64,000 nt of DNA from positions 33,521-97,520 of the forward strand of contig JADGDG010000015.1 of the NCBI GenBank assembly GCA_016744995.1, given 5' to 3'. Source of the DNA: Gammaproteobacteria bacterium (GTDB lineage: Bacteria > Pseudomonadota > Gammaproteobacteria > GRL18). The position numbers and the translations under genes are program-made. Every line of letters begins with the position of its first letter. Within the stretch, counting starts at the first letter, position 1. Shown one piece after another: positions 34,423 to 42,758 of the stretch. The notes beneath the pieces were generated by a model. That model saw only the letters and a program-made list of their open reading frames with translations, searched no databases and was not told where the DNA came from.

Positions 34423-36399
34423 CTAATGTCCCGTTAATAGCTCGACCTTGATAAACTCAAGATCTTCCGGTCGGGCATGCATGACGATGATATCATTTTC
34501 TTTTAACAGCAGATCGGGTGTTGGCTGTTTACCCCGAATACCACCCCGGCGTAATGCCGTAAAAACAATATTGCGACCATTCAGATTAATATCACCAATA
34601 GTCATACCGATGGCTTTAGAACCCGGGTGTAAAACCATTGTATACATGTGTTCGTTAATCATGCTGGATTCAGCGTGTGAGGCTTCTTCTCCGGGATAAT
34701 AACCACGTAAAAACTGATATCGATCTTTTCGGGCTTTGGCAATATCTTTAGTGATCTCATTAAGTGGTACATCAAGATGTAACAGCAGATGTGATGCCAT
34801 AATAATTGAGGATTCCAGAGTTTCCGGGATCACATCTGTGGCACCTTCGGAATACAATTCATCCAATTTACTTTCATCCACACTACGTACTAAAATTGGA
34901 ATATCATTTCTTAGAGAACGGATCTGTTGGATTATTTTTTTTGCTGCGGAGTTGTTTTTTATTGTGATAAGTATGACCCGGGCTTTATCAATACCGGCAG
35001 CCAGTAAGATCCTTTTATGAGTGGGATCACCATAAACAACTGTTTCACCGGCTTCCTGAGCCTCCTGAATACGGATGGGATCTAAGTCTAAGGCTATATA
35101 ATGCAGGTTCTTTTCTTCAATAAATCGGGATATGTTTTGACCGATATGACCATAACCACAAATAATGACATGATCGGATAGAGCTTTAGTTTTATGTTCA
35201 ATTTTCTGAGCAATACTGCGTCGGTTTGTCTGGTAACTCTGTCTAAAAATAAATTTGGTCCAGCGGCCATTATTAGCAATAATCCAGGGAGTAAACATCA
35301 TGCTTATAATGATTGCGGATAATACAATCTGGATAGTTGCCTGTTCAATAACATTGTAAGTTAATGCCAGAGTCAGCAATGCAAAACCAAATTCACCCCC
35401 CTGATTTAATACCAGCCCAGTACGAAGAGATACACCTGGTGAAGTACCAAACAGATAGCAGAGTAGTGTGACAATTAGTGTTTTTGCAACGATTAATAAC
35501 AATGCAACCAAAAGTACCCAGTGTAACTGTGGGATCAAGGTGTTTAAATTTAGCAGCATACCGACAGTAATAAAAAAAAGTCCGAGCAGGATATCCTGGA
35601 AGGGGCGAATATCCACTTCAATCTGATGCCGATATTCTGTTTCACTTAACATCATTCCAGCAATAAATGCACCCAGAGCCAGAGAAAGTCCTGCTGCATG
35701 AGTTGCCCATGAAGCGGATAAGGCAATTAATAATACAGAAAGAGTAAAAAGTTCTGCGGAGCGAATATCGGCAATTGCTCTGAATAAAGGGCGTAAAATC
35801 CAGTGACCTATTGCCAGCATAACAAACAGAATAATGCCGCTTTTTATAAAAGTGCTGATTTCAAGCGATTGAAAAAGAGGGCCATCGCTATTGAGTGTTG
35901 GAATGAGTACCAGAAGTGGAATAACTGCCAGATCCTGGAAGATAAGAATGCTTAGAGCAAGATGCCCATGACGTGAATTGAGTTCCAGTTGTTCGGACAA
36001 TTGTTTGGTGACAATTGCTGTTGATGATAAAGCAATAATACCACCGATAATAATAGCTTCTTTGAGGCTCTGACTAAAATACCAGTCAATACTACCTGCA
36101 ATGACAGATGTGAGCAGTACTTGTGTGCCGCCAAGACCAAAGACTTCTTTTTTTAAAGCAATTAACTTAGGCAGGGAAAACTCAAGCCCGACGGTAAACA
36201 TGAGAAAAACAACACCGAATTCTGCAATAAAACGAACATCCTTGGTATTTTCTATCAGCCCCAGAGCATGGGGGCTGACAATAATACCAACCACAAGATA
36301 GGCTAGAATCGGGGCAACTTTAAAGTGCTTTAAACTGGCAATAGCAATGACTGCCAGTGCCAGTAGAATAATAATTTCCTCGAATATAATGTAGTTCAT
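34423..36399 (-). CDS. CPA2-family cation/proton antiporter, Kef type
   Basis: The 658-residue product has a 12-13 span Na+/H+ exchanger domain (VAPILAYLVVGIIVSPHALG, FGVVFLMFTVGLEFSLPKLI, IIALSSTAIVTKQLSEQLEL, ILIFQDLAVIPLLVL). A RCK/TrkA-N domain follows (HVIICGYGHIGQNISRFIEE, with the Rossmann GxGxxG) and a TrkA-C end (VLHPGSKAIGMTIGDINLNG). It would export K+ or Na+ for H+. The partner ancillary subunit KefF/G is not adjacent. The frame extends to a TTG at 36441; neither start has a good ribosome site, so the N-terminus is uncertain. Confidence 0.92.
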   Translation of the reverse strand: MNYIIFEEIIILLALAVIAIASLKHFKVAPILAYLVVGIIVSPHALGLIENTKDVRFIAEFGVVFLMFTVGLEFSLPKLIALKKEVFGLGGTQVLLTSVIAGSIDWYFSQSLKEAIIIGGIIALSSTAIVTKQLSEQLELNSRHGHLALSILIFQDLAVIPLLVLIPTLNSDGPLFQSLEISTFIKSGIILFVMLAIGHWILRPLFRAIADIRSAELFTLSVLLIALSASWATHAAGLSLALGAFIAGMMLSETEYRHQIEVDIRPFQDILLGLFFITVGMLLNLNTLIPQLHWVLLVALLLIVAKTLIVTLLCYLFGTSPGVSLRTGLVLNQGGEFGFALLTLALTYNVIEQATIQIVLSAIIISMMFTPWIIANNGRWTKFIFRQSYQTNRRSIAQKIEHKTKALSDHVIICGYGHIGQNISRFIEEKNLHYIALDLDPIRIQEAQEAGETVVYGDPTHKRILLAAGIDKARVILITIKNNSAAKKIIQQIRSLRNDIPILVRSVDESKLDELYSEGATDVIPETLESSIIMASHLLLHLDVPLNEITKDIAKARKDRYQFLRGYYPGEEASHAESSMINEHMYTMVLHPGSKAIGMTIGDINLNGRNIVFTALRRGGIRGKQPTPDLLLKENDIIVMHARPEDLEFIKVELLTGH

Positions 36400-36461
36400 T
36401 AAAACAGTATAGTAGAAGGAATTACGTTCGGACAGTTGCAATTATGAATGATGATTTTTGC

Positions 36462-36542
36462 ATGTTTAATTTTGTGTAACATTAAAAGGCAAGCGATTGG
36501 GCAGGGTTTCTTTTGACGTTTCTTTTACACAAAATTAAGCAT
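36462..36542. repeat. Inverted repeat between the antiporter and CBS genes
   Basis: The 18-base arms (ATGTTTAATTTTGTGTAA and its complement at 36525-36542) have one mismatch and enclose 45 bases. Weaker pairing continues outward for several more bases. It could be a small mobile repeat, or a processing/terminator hairpin of the CBS operon upstream of the antiporter gene. Confidence 0.6.
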
Positions 36543-36570
36543 TCAAAATTTAAAATTACCCTTTTGTTCC

Positions 36571-36972
36571 TCAGACACTTTTACAAAGACCTTTTAATAC
36601 CATATCGGTATGACTGACAATTCCGATAATCTGACCATGTTTGACCACCGGAGCACGTGACAGGCCAAGCCGTTCAAACATACGGGCGCAATAACGAATA
36701 TCCATATCCTGATGAATTGTGACTGCAGGTTTGGTCATGACTTCATAGACATTAGTTCGCTCAATTGACTTGTCAGCAGCAAGGACTTTTTTGGCAATAT
36801 CTGAAATAACAACAATGCCCCATTCGTCATGATCATGACGTTTCTTGACGATTAGTGTCTTCGTTTCAACATGCTGCATCTCAAGCAGTGCTTCTTTTAC
36901 GGTTTTCATTCCGTCAACAAAATCAACTTTATGCTTCATAACATCTTTTACTGTGATTCTTGTAGGATTCAT
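36571..36972 (-). CDS. CBS-domain pair protein
   Basis: The 133-residue cytoplasmic protein consists of two CBS repeats: VKDVMKHKVDFVDGMKTVKE with EWGIVVISDIAKKVL, and VYEVMTKPAVTIHQDMDIRY with GIVSHTDMVLKGL. CBS pairs bind adenosine nucleotides and gate transporters or enzymes. The start overlaps the P-II-like stop (ATGA). Last gene of the DUF1538 operon, so it is probably a regulatory subunit for the transporter pair. Confidence 0.9.
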   Translation of the reverse strand: MNPTRITVKDVMKHKVDFVDGMKTVKEALLEMQHVETKTLIVKKRHDHDEWGIVVISDIAKKVLAADKSIERTNVYEVMTKPAVTIHQDMDIRYCARMFERLGLSRAPVVKHGQIIGIVSHTDMVLKGLCKSV

Positions 36973-37319
36973 ATTCTTTCCTCGACAGTTTCGCTTAATT
37001 GTTGGATCTGATGTGAAACACCAACGGCATCTTCCACGTCAATTTGAAAAGCAATGCCGGTTCCCGGTGAGTTATCGAATTTACCAACATCACTGATTTT
37101 TTCCAGAACACCTCGGCTCAGATGTTCTTCAACCAGTAATAACAAAACATCCCGCTGGGTTTCCAGGGTCAGACCAAAAAATGTTTTAGTTTTTTTGATC
37201 CCCTCACCGCGGGCATTATTGATAACAGTTGCACCGGTTGCTCCAGCCAGTCGACTGGCATCCAGAACGGCATCAGTCACGTCATCATTTACAAAAGCAA
37301 TAATTAATTTAAATCGCAT
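36969..37319 (-). CDS. P-II-like regulatory protein
   Basis: The 116-residue GlnB-like domain: RFKLIIAFVNDDVTDAVLDA, AGATGATVINNARGEGI, ETQRDVLLLLVEEHLSRGVL, then GTGIAFQIDVEDAVGVSHQI. The T-loop is short and has no Tyr for uridylylation, so it belongs with P-II-like transport regulators rather than classical GlnB. ATG chosen over an upstream TTG. It lies between DUF1538-B and the CBS gene, overlapping the latter; the arrangement recalls membrane transporters gated by P-II-like trimers (inference). Confidence 0.88.
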   Translation of the reverse strand: MRFKLIIAFVNDDVTDAVLDASRLAGATGATVINNARGEGIKKTKTFFGLTLETQRDVLLLLVEEHLSRGVLEKISDVGKFDNSPGTGIAFQIDVEDAVGVSHQIQQLSETVEERI

Positions 37320-37355
37320 TGCCAATCTCTCTTTTAGTTACTCTTCATGAATCAT

Positions 37356-38147
37356 TTAGTTTTTTCTTCTGTCATACCATGCGGATAATTGTGCATAGGC
37401 CAGTACCGATATAATGGGAAACAGGCTGGCAAATGCAATTAAACCAAAGCCGTCAATTAAGGGACTGCGTCCGGGCACACTGCTCGCCAGACCAATGCCA
37501 AGGGCAGCCACTATGGGGACTGTCACGGTTGATGTTGTGACTCCACCGGAATCATAAGCCAAAGGGATAATTAATTTTGGTGAGTAAAATGTCTGAATCA
37601 CCACCACAATATAACCACTGATAATAAACCAGTGCAGGGGCAGTCCGGTGACGATCCGCCATGAACCCAGGGATATGCCGAATGCAACACCGATTGCTAC
37701 CGCAATGCGAAGCCCCCAGATACCGATAGAACCACCAGAGACCTCATTGGCTTTAATGGCGACAGCCAATAGTGAAGGCTCTGCTATGGTGGTGCTGAAG
37801 CCAATGGTAAAAGCAAATACATAAACCCAGAAATACTGGCTCCAGTGAAATTCTATGGTGTCCGGGATGCTTCCTGAGACAGATGCAAACACAGACTGAC
37901 GGATAAATTCAGGGTCAGTTAGCTGAGAGGCCATTAATTTACCAATCGGAAATAAGGCATCTTCCAGTCCCTGTAGAAATAAAGCGAGGCCAAAAATAAC
38001 ATAAAAGAATCCAGTAAGAACCCGTTTCAGATTAGGTATTTTTTTACGAATAACAAAAAATTGAAAGCCGAATATGATGCCGGCAATGGGCAAAACATCG
38101 GTAATGGTGTGCAAAAATGTCCAGAAGAATTCAACCACTTCATTCAT
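37356..38147 (-). CDS. DUF1538 membrane protein, second of a pair
   Basis: The 263-residue product has seven or so membrane spans and the family motif AYDSGGVTTSTVTVPIVAAL, followed by LIDGFGLIAFASLFPIISVL. Its start overlaps the stop of the first DUF1538 gene by four bases (ATGA), implying 1:1 synthesis. DUF1538 pairs have been reported, as I recall, to act together as a Na+(K+)/H+ antiporter in Halomonas (UmpAB); that assignment should be treated as family knowledge, not seen here. Confidence 0.9.
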   Translation of the reverse strand: MNEVVEFFWTFLHTITDVLPIAGIIFGFQFFVIRKKIPNLKRVLTGFFYVIFGLALFLQGLEDALFPIGKLMASQLTDPEFIRQSVFASVSGSIPDTIEFHWSQYFWVYVFAFTIGFSTTIAEPSLLAVAIKANEVSGGSIGIWGLRIAVAIGVAFGISLGSWRIVTGLPLHWFIISGYIVVVIQTFYSPKLIIPLAYDSGGVTTSTVTVPIVAALGIGLASSVPGRSPLIDGFGLIAFASLFPIISVLAYAQLSAWYDRRKN

Positions 38148-38881
38148 GAATATAACATCCCATAGGCCATTACAAAAATCATGGGAGTTAATGAAGCTAG
38201 AGCTATCAGACCAAAACCATCCAGCATGGGATTGCGTCCTTTAATACTGGAAGCCAGACCAATACCCAGAGCAGTCATTAGTGGTACGGTGATTGTGGAG
38301 GTGGTGACACCACCGGAGTCATAGGCAATACCTATAATTTCTATGGGGGCAATCATGGTCATGAAAACTACCAGCATATAACCACCCATAATGATCCATT
38401 GAATGGGCCAGCCCTTAATGATTCGAAATACACCCAGCATGGCGGCCAATCCAACTGAAATGGCAACGGTATATTTGAGTCCCTGGGCATATTGCTTGAT
38501 GGCAATGTCGGTGGTTTCAATTACCCCGCCCTGTGCTGCGATGCGGGCAGCTTTTTGCGACACTGCAATAAGGGCAGGTTCAGCAACAGTGGTGCCAAAA
38601 CCCAGGCAAAAGGCAAATGTCAGTAACCAGAAAACACTGCCTTTGCGTGCAAAAGAAAAGGCCATGGATTCACCAATAGGAAATAATCCCATTTCCAGAC
38701 CATATACAAAAAAGGTAAGTCCGACAACGACAAGAATGGAGCCTATGACAATTTCATCCATATTCGGGATAGGTTGCTTTAATATAAATATTTGAAAAAA
38801 AGCAATAACAATTGCAATAGGAGCCAGATCTCTTGCGCTGGAAGCGATGGTCTTAGCAAAATGAATGATAGGACTCTTCAT
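38144..38881 (-). CDS. DUF1538 membrane protein, first of a pair
   Basis: The 245-residue paralogue of the next gene has the matching motif AYDSGGVTTSTITVPLMTAL, LDGFGLIALASLTPMIFVMA, and FGTTVAEPALIAVSQKA (partner: FSTTIAEPSLLAVAIKA). The ATG at MKSPIIHFAKTI is preferred; the frame extends 20 codons upstream without a ribosome site. First gene of a four-gene operon (DUF1538-DUF1538-P-II-like-CBS) facing away from the chemotaxis operon. Confidence 0.9.
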   Translation of the reverse strand: MKSPIIHFAKTIASSARDLAPIAIVIAFFQIFILKQPIPNMDEIVIGSILVVVGLTFFVYGLEMGLFPIGESMAFSFARKGSVFWLLTFAFCLGFGTTVAEPALIAVSQKAARIAAQGGVIETTDIAIKQYAQGLKYTVAISVGLAAMLGVFRIIKGWPIQWIIMGGYMLVVFMTMIAPIEIIGIAYDSGGVTTSTITVPLMTALGIGLASSIKGRNPMLDGFGLIALASLTPMIFVMAYGMLYS

Positions 38882-38980
38882 CAGTAAAAACCTGAGTCTG
38901 AATAATGAAGAAAATAGGGTGGTGTAACCACAAGACCTCAACTATATTTAATGTCAGATAGTGTTCTATTCTTAAAGATA

Positions 38981-39000
38981 AAGCTTGATCAATCAAGCTT
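38981..39000. promoter_or_regulatory. Perfect palindrome between divergent operons
   Basis: AAGCTTGAT and ATCAAGCTT are perfect 9-base arms around CA. It lies about 100 bases from each of the two divergent operon starts (DUF1538 and chemotaxis), a position suited to a shared operator. No matching regulator was recognised. Confidence 0.45.
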
Positions 39001-39018
39001 ATTTTAAAAAATAAATGC

Positions 39019-39045
39019 TAAAGGATTATTTTTAATAACCGATAC
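39019..39045 (+). promoter_or_regulatory. Sigma28 (FliA)-type promoter of the chemotaxis operon
   Basis: TAAAGGAT, 11 bases, then ACCGATAC: exact spacing, 7 of the 8 central consensus positions in TAAAG and CCGAT kept. It lies about 57 bases before the first gene of the operon (STAS). FliA control of chemotaxis genes is the norm in gammaproteobacteria. Confidence 0.6.
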
Positions 39046-39101
39046 TGCCTATTGAAGGACATTTTATTTAATACAGCAGCAGGATAGATCAGGGCCCAAT
39101 T

Positions 39102-39395
39102 ATGAGTGAAACTGCAGAAAATACCGAAGGTTTAATTACTTTTGATGATATTTTAGATATCACCATGGCGACCAGTTACCATGAAAAACTTGCTGAAATG
39201 CTGAATCAACATAAAGTAATCACTTTAGATGGTGGTGAGATTGAACGAATAGATGGTGCAGGTTTACAAATATTGACTGCTTTTTTTAAAACAGCCAGGT
39301 CTCTTAATATTTCAGTTAAATGGCAAGCATGCTCGGATAGTTTAAAAAAGAGTGCTGATTTATCAGGTTTGACTGGCAGTTTAGAGATTGACTGA
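39102..39395 (+). CDS. STAS-domain protein, phosphoacceptor replaced by Gly
   Basis: The 97-residue single STAS domain resembles MlaB and the STAS proteins often found just before cheY in marine gammaproteobacteria: ITLDGGEIERIDGAGLQILT. In anti-anti-sigma-type STAS the residue after the conserved Asp is Ser or Thr (D[ST]AGL); here it is Gly (D51-G52), so phosphorylation control is not expected. It heads the chemotaxis operon behind a FliA-type promoter. Its role there is unknown. Confidence 0.88.
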   Translation: MSETAENTEGLITFDDILDITMATSYHEKLAEMLNQHKVITLDGGEIERIDGAGLQILTAFFKTARSLNISVKWQACSDSLKKSADLSGLTGSLEID

Positions 39396-39456
39396 CTATC
39401 TTGTATGTATCACTTTTTATTTTAAGCACGTTTTGTATTAATACTGGAGAAAATAA

Positions 39457-39822
39457 ATGTCCAAAACAATTTTGGCTGTCGATGATTCGACTTCAATGAG
39501 GCAGATGGTTGCTTTTACACTTAAGGGTGCGGGCTATGACGTCACGGAGGCTTCAGATGGGCAGCAGGCATTGAATATTGCCAAAACCAGAGGTTTTGAC
39601 ATGGTTCTGTCAGATGTCAATATGCCTATTATGGATGGCATTGAGCTGATTAAAAATTTACGGATCTTACCTGATTATAAATTTACTCCGATTTTGATGT
39701 TAACCACAGAAGCAGGGACGGAAAAGAAAATGGAAGGTAAATCAGCCGGAGCAACTGGCTGGATTGTTAAACCTTTCAATCCTGAACAATTATTAAATAC
39801 TGTGAACCGTGTTCTTGGTTGA
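39457..39822 (+). CDS. cheY: Chemotaxis response regulator CheY
   Basis: The 121-residue single receiver domain. Acid pocket D9/D10, phosphoacceptor D53 (LSDVNMPIMDG), T84, and K105 (WIVKPFNPEQ) are all present. CheY-P binds FliM to change motor rotation. Ribosome site GGAG. Stop TGA is followed immediately by the ATG of a tiny repeat ORF. Confidence 0.96.
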   Translation: MSKTILAVDDSTSMRQMVAFTLKGAGYDVTEASDGQQALNIAKTRGFDMVLSDVNMPIMDGIELIKNLRILPDYKFTPILMLTTEAGTEKKMEGKSAGATGWIVKPFNPEQLLNTVNRVLG

Positions 39823-39926
39823 TATGAGTCATCAACTGATTAATAAAAGTCATCAACTGATTAATAAAAGTCATCAACTGTTTGATATGAGCCATCAGCT
39901 GTTTGACAAAAGCCATCAGCTAAATA
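39822..39926 (+). repeat. Five tandem 21-base repeats between cheY and cheA
   Basis: Five contiguous copies of a 21-base unit around AGTCATCAACTG, the last two diverged (AGCCATCAGCTG). Unit length is a multiple of three and the array is open in one frame; see the ORF that overlaps it. Confidence 0.9.
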
Positions 39927-39946
39927 AGCTGGAAATAAAGCTTTAA
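39824..39946 (+). CDS. Heptad-repeat 40-residue peptide, putative
   Basis: An ATG directly after the cheY stop (TGATATG) opens 40 codons: five seven-residue units [M/K]SHQL[I/F/N][N/D/K], then LEIKL and TAA. Differences between units are largely synonymous: Ser AGT/AGC, Gln CAA/CAG, Leu CTG/CTA, Asp GAT/GAC, with SHQL constant. This is what selection on protein sequence would give, though few sites are compared. There is no separate ribosome site, so translation would depend on coupling to cheY. Hydrophobic Leu/Ile/Phe spacing of seven could form a short amphipathic helix. No known family. Confidence 0.4.
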   Translation: MSHQLINKSHQLINKSHQLFDMSHQLFDKSHQLNKLEIKL

Positions 39947-40022
39947 GACAATTACTTGAGCTAATAAATAGTGTTTCCTTAATTATAGAACTTGACGGTG
40001 AATCATTGTCAGGGAGTGCATA

Positions 40023-42224
40023 ATGAGTATTGATTTATCACAATTTAAACAAACCTTTATTGAAGAAAGTGATGAAGGACTTGATGTACTTGAATCAGGT
40101 TTGTTAGCTCTGGATTCTGGCACTGCAGATGATGAAACTATACATGCAGTATTCCGGGCTGCTCACTCTATAAAAGGGGGAGCAGGTACTTTTGGTTTAA
40201 ATGAAATTGCCAATTTTACTCATGTAATGGAAACCCTCCTGGATGAAATGCGTGATGGACGACGCGAAATCAGTAAAGAGGCAGTTAACCTTCTACTTAA
40301 TTCAGTGGATGTATTGCGAGAATTAATTGATGCCGCCAGGGATGATGTTCCCCCTGATATGTCAAGAGCTGATGAAGTAAAAGCATTACTTGATGCAATG
40401 TTAGCAGGAGAAGATGCGCTCGAACAAATAACAGAAGTGGCTTCAGGCTCAACTGTTCACTCAGACGAAGTTCAAAATGCAGACTCCCGACAAGCAGGCT
40501 GGTTAATAAAATTACATCCTCATGAACATATGCTTCGTACAGGTAATGACACAGTGCGAATGTTTAAAGAACTCAATACTCTGGGTGATATGGAGAGTAC
40601 AGCTAATTTTTCTGAATTGCCTGAATTTATCCATATGGATCCAGAACTCAGTTATTTAAGCTGGGAAATTATTTTAAAAAACAATGCGGAACTGGGTGAT
40701 ATTGAAAAAGCAATGATTGAGGAAATTTTTGAATGGGTTGAAGATGATTGTGATTTGATTATAGAGCCTCTGGTGTCGGAAAACACTGAGGCAGTTGTCG
40801 AAGAACTATTGGGTGAAGTCTTACCTCAAGGAAAAAATGCAGATGTTGCTGCAGGCTCTGCAACAGAAAATGTTCTGCAGTCACATATTGATACGCTAAT
40901 GGTTCAGGATGATGGGACGACCAAAACAGATAATAAACGTGCATCTGCAGATGAACAGACTACTGAAAATGTGGTATCTGATATAAGCCCTGTTCAAAAA
41001 AAGGCGGAGAAAAAGAAAAAACCAAAAGTAGAAGGTTCAATTCGTGTCGGTACCAATAAAGTCGATTCATTAATCGATATGGTAGGTGAACTGGTTATTA
41101 CACAATCCATGTTGTCTCAACTAGGTGAACATTTTTCTATGGATAAACTGGAAACGCTACGCAGCGGTCTGGCTCAGCTGGAACGCAATATCCGTGAGCT
41201 GCAGGAAAGTGTTATGCGTATTCGCATGTTGCCCATTAGTTTTTCTTTTCAGCGATTTCCTCGACTAGTACATGACTTAAGCCAGAAAATGTCAAAAAAA
41301 ATTGAATTAAAAATGTCTGGAGAGCAGACAGAACTGGATAAGGCCGTCATGGAAAAAATAGGTGATCCGATGGTTCATCTGGTCAGGAACTCACTGGATC
41401 ACGGCATTGAAGAACCTCATATACGCCTTGCTGCCGGTAAAGATGAAATGGGCATTATACGTTTAAATGCTTATCATCAGGGTGGTTTTATTGTCATAGA
41501 AATCTCAGATGATGGTGCTGGTCTGCCCAGAGATAAATTATTACAAAAAGCCATTGAAAAAGGTTTGGTCTCTCCTCAGGATAATCTCTCTGACGAGAAA
41601 ATATATGATCTGATTTTCCACCCGGGGTTCTCAACAGCTGATCAAGTCAGTGATATTTCTGGCCGGGGCGTCGGTATGGATGTGGTTAGAAAAAACATTA
41701 AAGATCTAGGGGGCAAGGTTGAAGTCAGCACTATGCCTGGAGAAGGAACAACATTTACCATCCGATTGCCTTTAACTCTGGCAATCTTAGATGGCCAGTT
41801 AATACAGGTTGGCCAGGAAACTTATATTATTCCTCTGGTCTCAATCATTGAGTCGTTTGAAGTGGATGTGAATAAAATTAATTCAATTGATCGGGCTAAT
41901 GAAGTTTATCAAATTCGTGATGAATATATTCCCCTGATCAGGCTTTATGAAGTCTTTGGTGTGCAGCCGAAAACAACTTGTTTGCAGGAATGTTTGCTGG
42001 TTGTCGTGGAAGGGGATGGTGGTAAAGCAGGACTTCTGGTCGATGATTTACTCAGTCAGCAGCAAGTGGTTATAAAAAGTCTGGAAACCAATTATAAGCG
42101 GGTACCAGGATTTTCGGGTGCCACAATTTTAGGTGATGGCACAATTTCTTTGATTCTGGATATGTCTGGTTTGCTGGTGCTGGCTAAAGAAATACAGCCG
42201 GAGCCAAACTATGCTAATGCTTAA
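40023..42224 (+). CDS. cheA: Chemotaxis histidine kinase CheA
   Basis: The 733-residue kinase: P1 Hpt domain with H48 (AAHSIKGGAGTFGL), a variable acidic linker region to ~330, P3 dimerisation (SIRVGTNKVDSLIDMVGELV), and P4 ATPase (LVRNSLDHGIEEP, ISDDGAGLPRDKLL, GRGVGMDVVRKNIKDLGG). The P5 CheW-like regulatory domain is at the end (LDGQLIQVGQETYIIPLVSI). It phosphorylates CheY and CheB. No clear separate P2 domain is visible; a second weak Hpt-like or acidic segment occupies residues ~145-260. Confidence 0.96.
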   Translation: MSIDLSQFKQTFIEESDEGLDVLESGLLALDSGTADDETIHAVFRAAHSIKGGAGTFGLNEIANFTHVMETLLDEMRDGRREISKEAVNLLLNSVDVLRELIDAARDDVPPDMSRADEVKALLDAMLAGEDALEQITEVASGSTVHSDEVQNADSRQAGWLIKLHPHEHMLRTGNDTVRMFKELNTLGDMESTANFSELPEFIHMDPELSYLSWEIILKNNAELGDIEKAMIEEIFEWVEDDCDLIIEPLVSENTEAVVEELLGEVLPQGKNADVAAGSATENVLQSHIDTLMVQDDGTTKTDNKRASADEQTTENVVSDISPVQKKAEKKKKPKVEGSIRVGTNKVDSLIDMVGELVITQSMLSQLGEHFSMDKLETLRSGLAQLERNIRELQESVMRIRMLPISFSFQRFPRLVHDLSQKMSKKIELKMSGEQTELDKAVMEKIGDPMVHLVRNSLDHGIEEPHIRLAAGKDEMGIIRLNAYHQGGFIVIEISDDGAGLPRDKLLQKAIEKGLVSPQDNLSDEKIYDLIFHPGFSTADQVSDISGRGVGMDVVRKNIKDLGGKVEVSTMPGEGTTFTIRLPLTLAILDGQLIQVGQETYIIPLVSIIESFEVDVNKINSIDRANEVYQIRDEYIPLIRLYEVFGVQPKTTCLQECLLVVVEGDGGKAGLLVDDLLSQQQVVIKSLETNYKRVPGFSGATILGDGTISLILDMSGLLVLAKEIQPEPNYANA

Positions 42225-42237
42225 GCAGGTGAAATAG

Positions 42238-42747
42238 ATGAGTGAGACTGAAGAAGTCATAAATGAACCGGGTGGCCATGCAGGAGACTCAGAACAGTAT
42301 CTGAGTTTTATAGTTGCAGGTGAAGAATTTGCAATTGATATTTTACGAGTTCAGGAGATAAAAAGCTGGGACAAGGTCACTAATCTGCCAGGTTCACCGG
42401 ACTATGTTGCAGGCGCTATTAATTTGCGTGGAACTATCGTTCCAGTAATTAACCTGAGGAAACGTTTTCTTTTACCGGATATAAAATTTGATAATACGAC
42501 GGTTATTATTGTCCTTAAAGTTTTTGGTGAAGAACATGATCGAACTATGGGGTTAATCGTTGATGCAGTTTCAGATGTACATGATTTACAACATAATGAA
42601 ATTCGCCCTGCTCCAGAAATGAAAGGTAAAATTGACAGCCAGTTTGTGAGTGGTCTGGCCACAATTAATGACAATATGGTTATTGTTATAGACATTGATA
42701 CCTTAATGAATTCTGGTGAACTGGCATTAGTTCAGGAAGAAGACTAA
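42238..42747 (+). CDS. cheW: Chemotaxis coupling protein CheW
   Basis: The 169-residue CheW fold: [69 protein letters not shown]. It links CheA to receptors. It lies 13 bases behind cheA and 11 before the first receptor gene, a tight operon. Confidence 0.96.
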   Translation: MSETEEVINEPGGHAGDSEQYLSFIVAGEEFAIDILRVQEIKSWDKVTNLPGSPDYVAGAINLRGTIVPVINLRKRFLLPDIKFDNTTVIIVLKVFGEEHDRTMGLIVDAVSDVHDLQHNEIRPAPEMKGKIDSQFVSGLATINDNMVIVIDIDTLMNSGELALVQEED

Positions 42748-42758
42748 ACAGGCCTGAT

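Noticed and set aside
39822..39926. Regular 21-base repeats could suggest a CRISPR-like array
   Set aside because: Units are contiguous with no spacers, unit length is below CRISPR range, and no cas genes are near.
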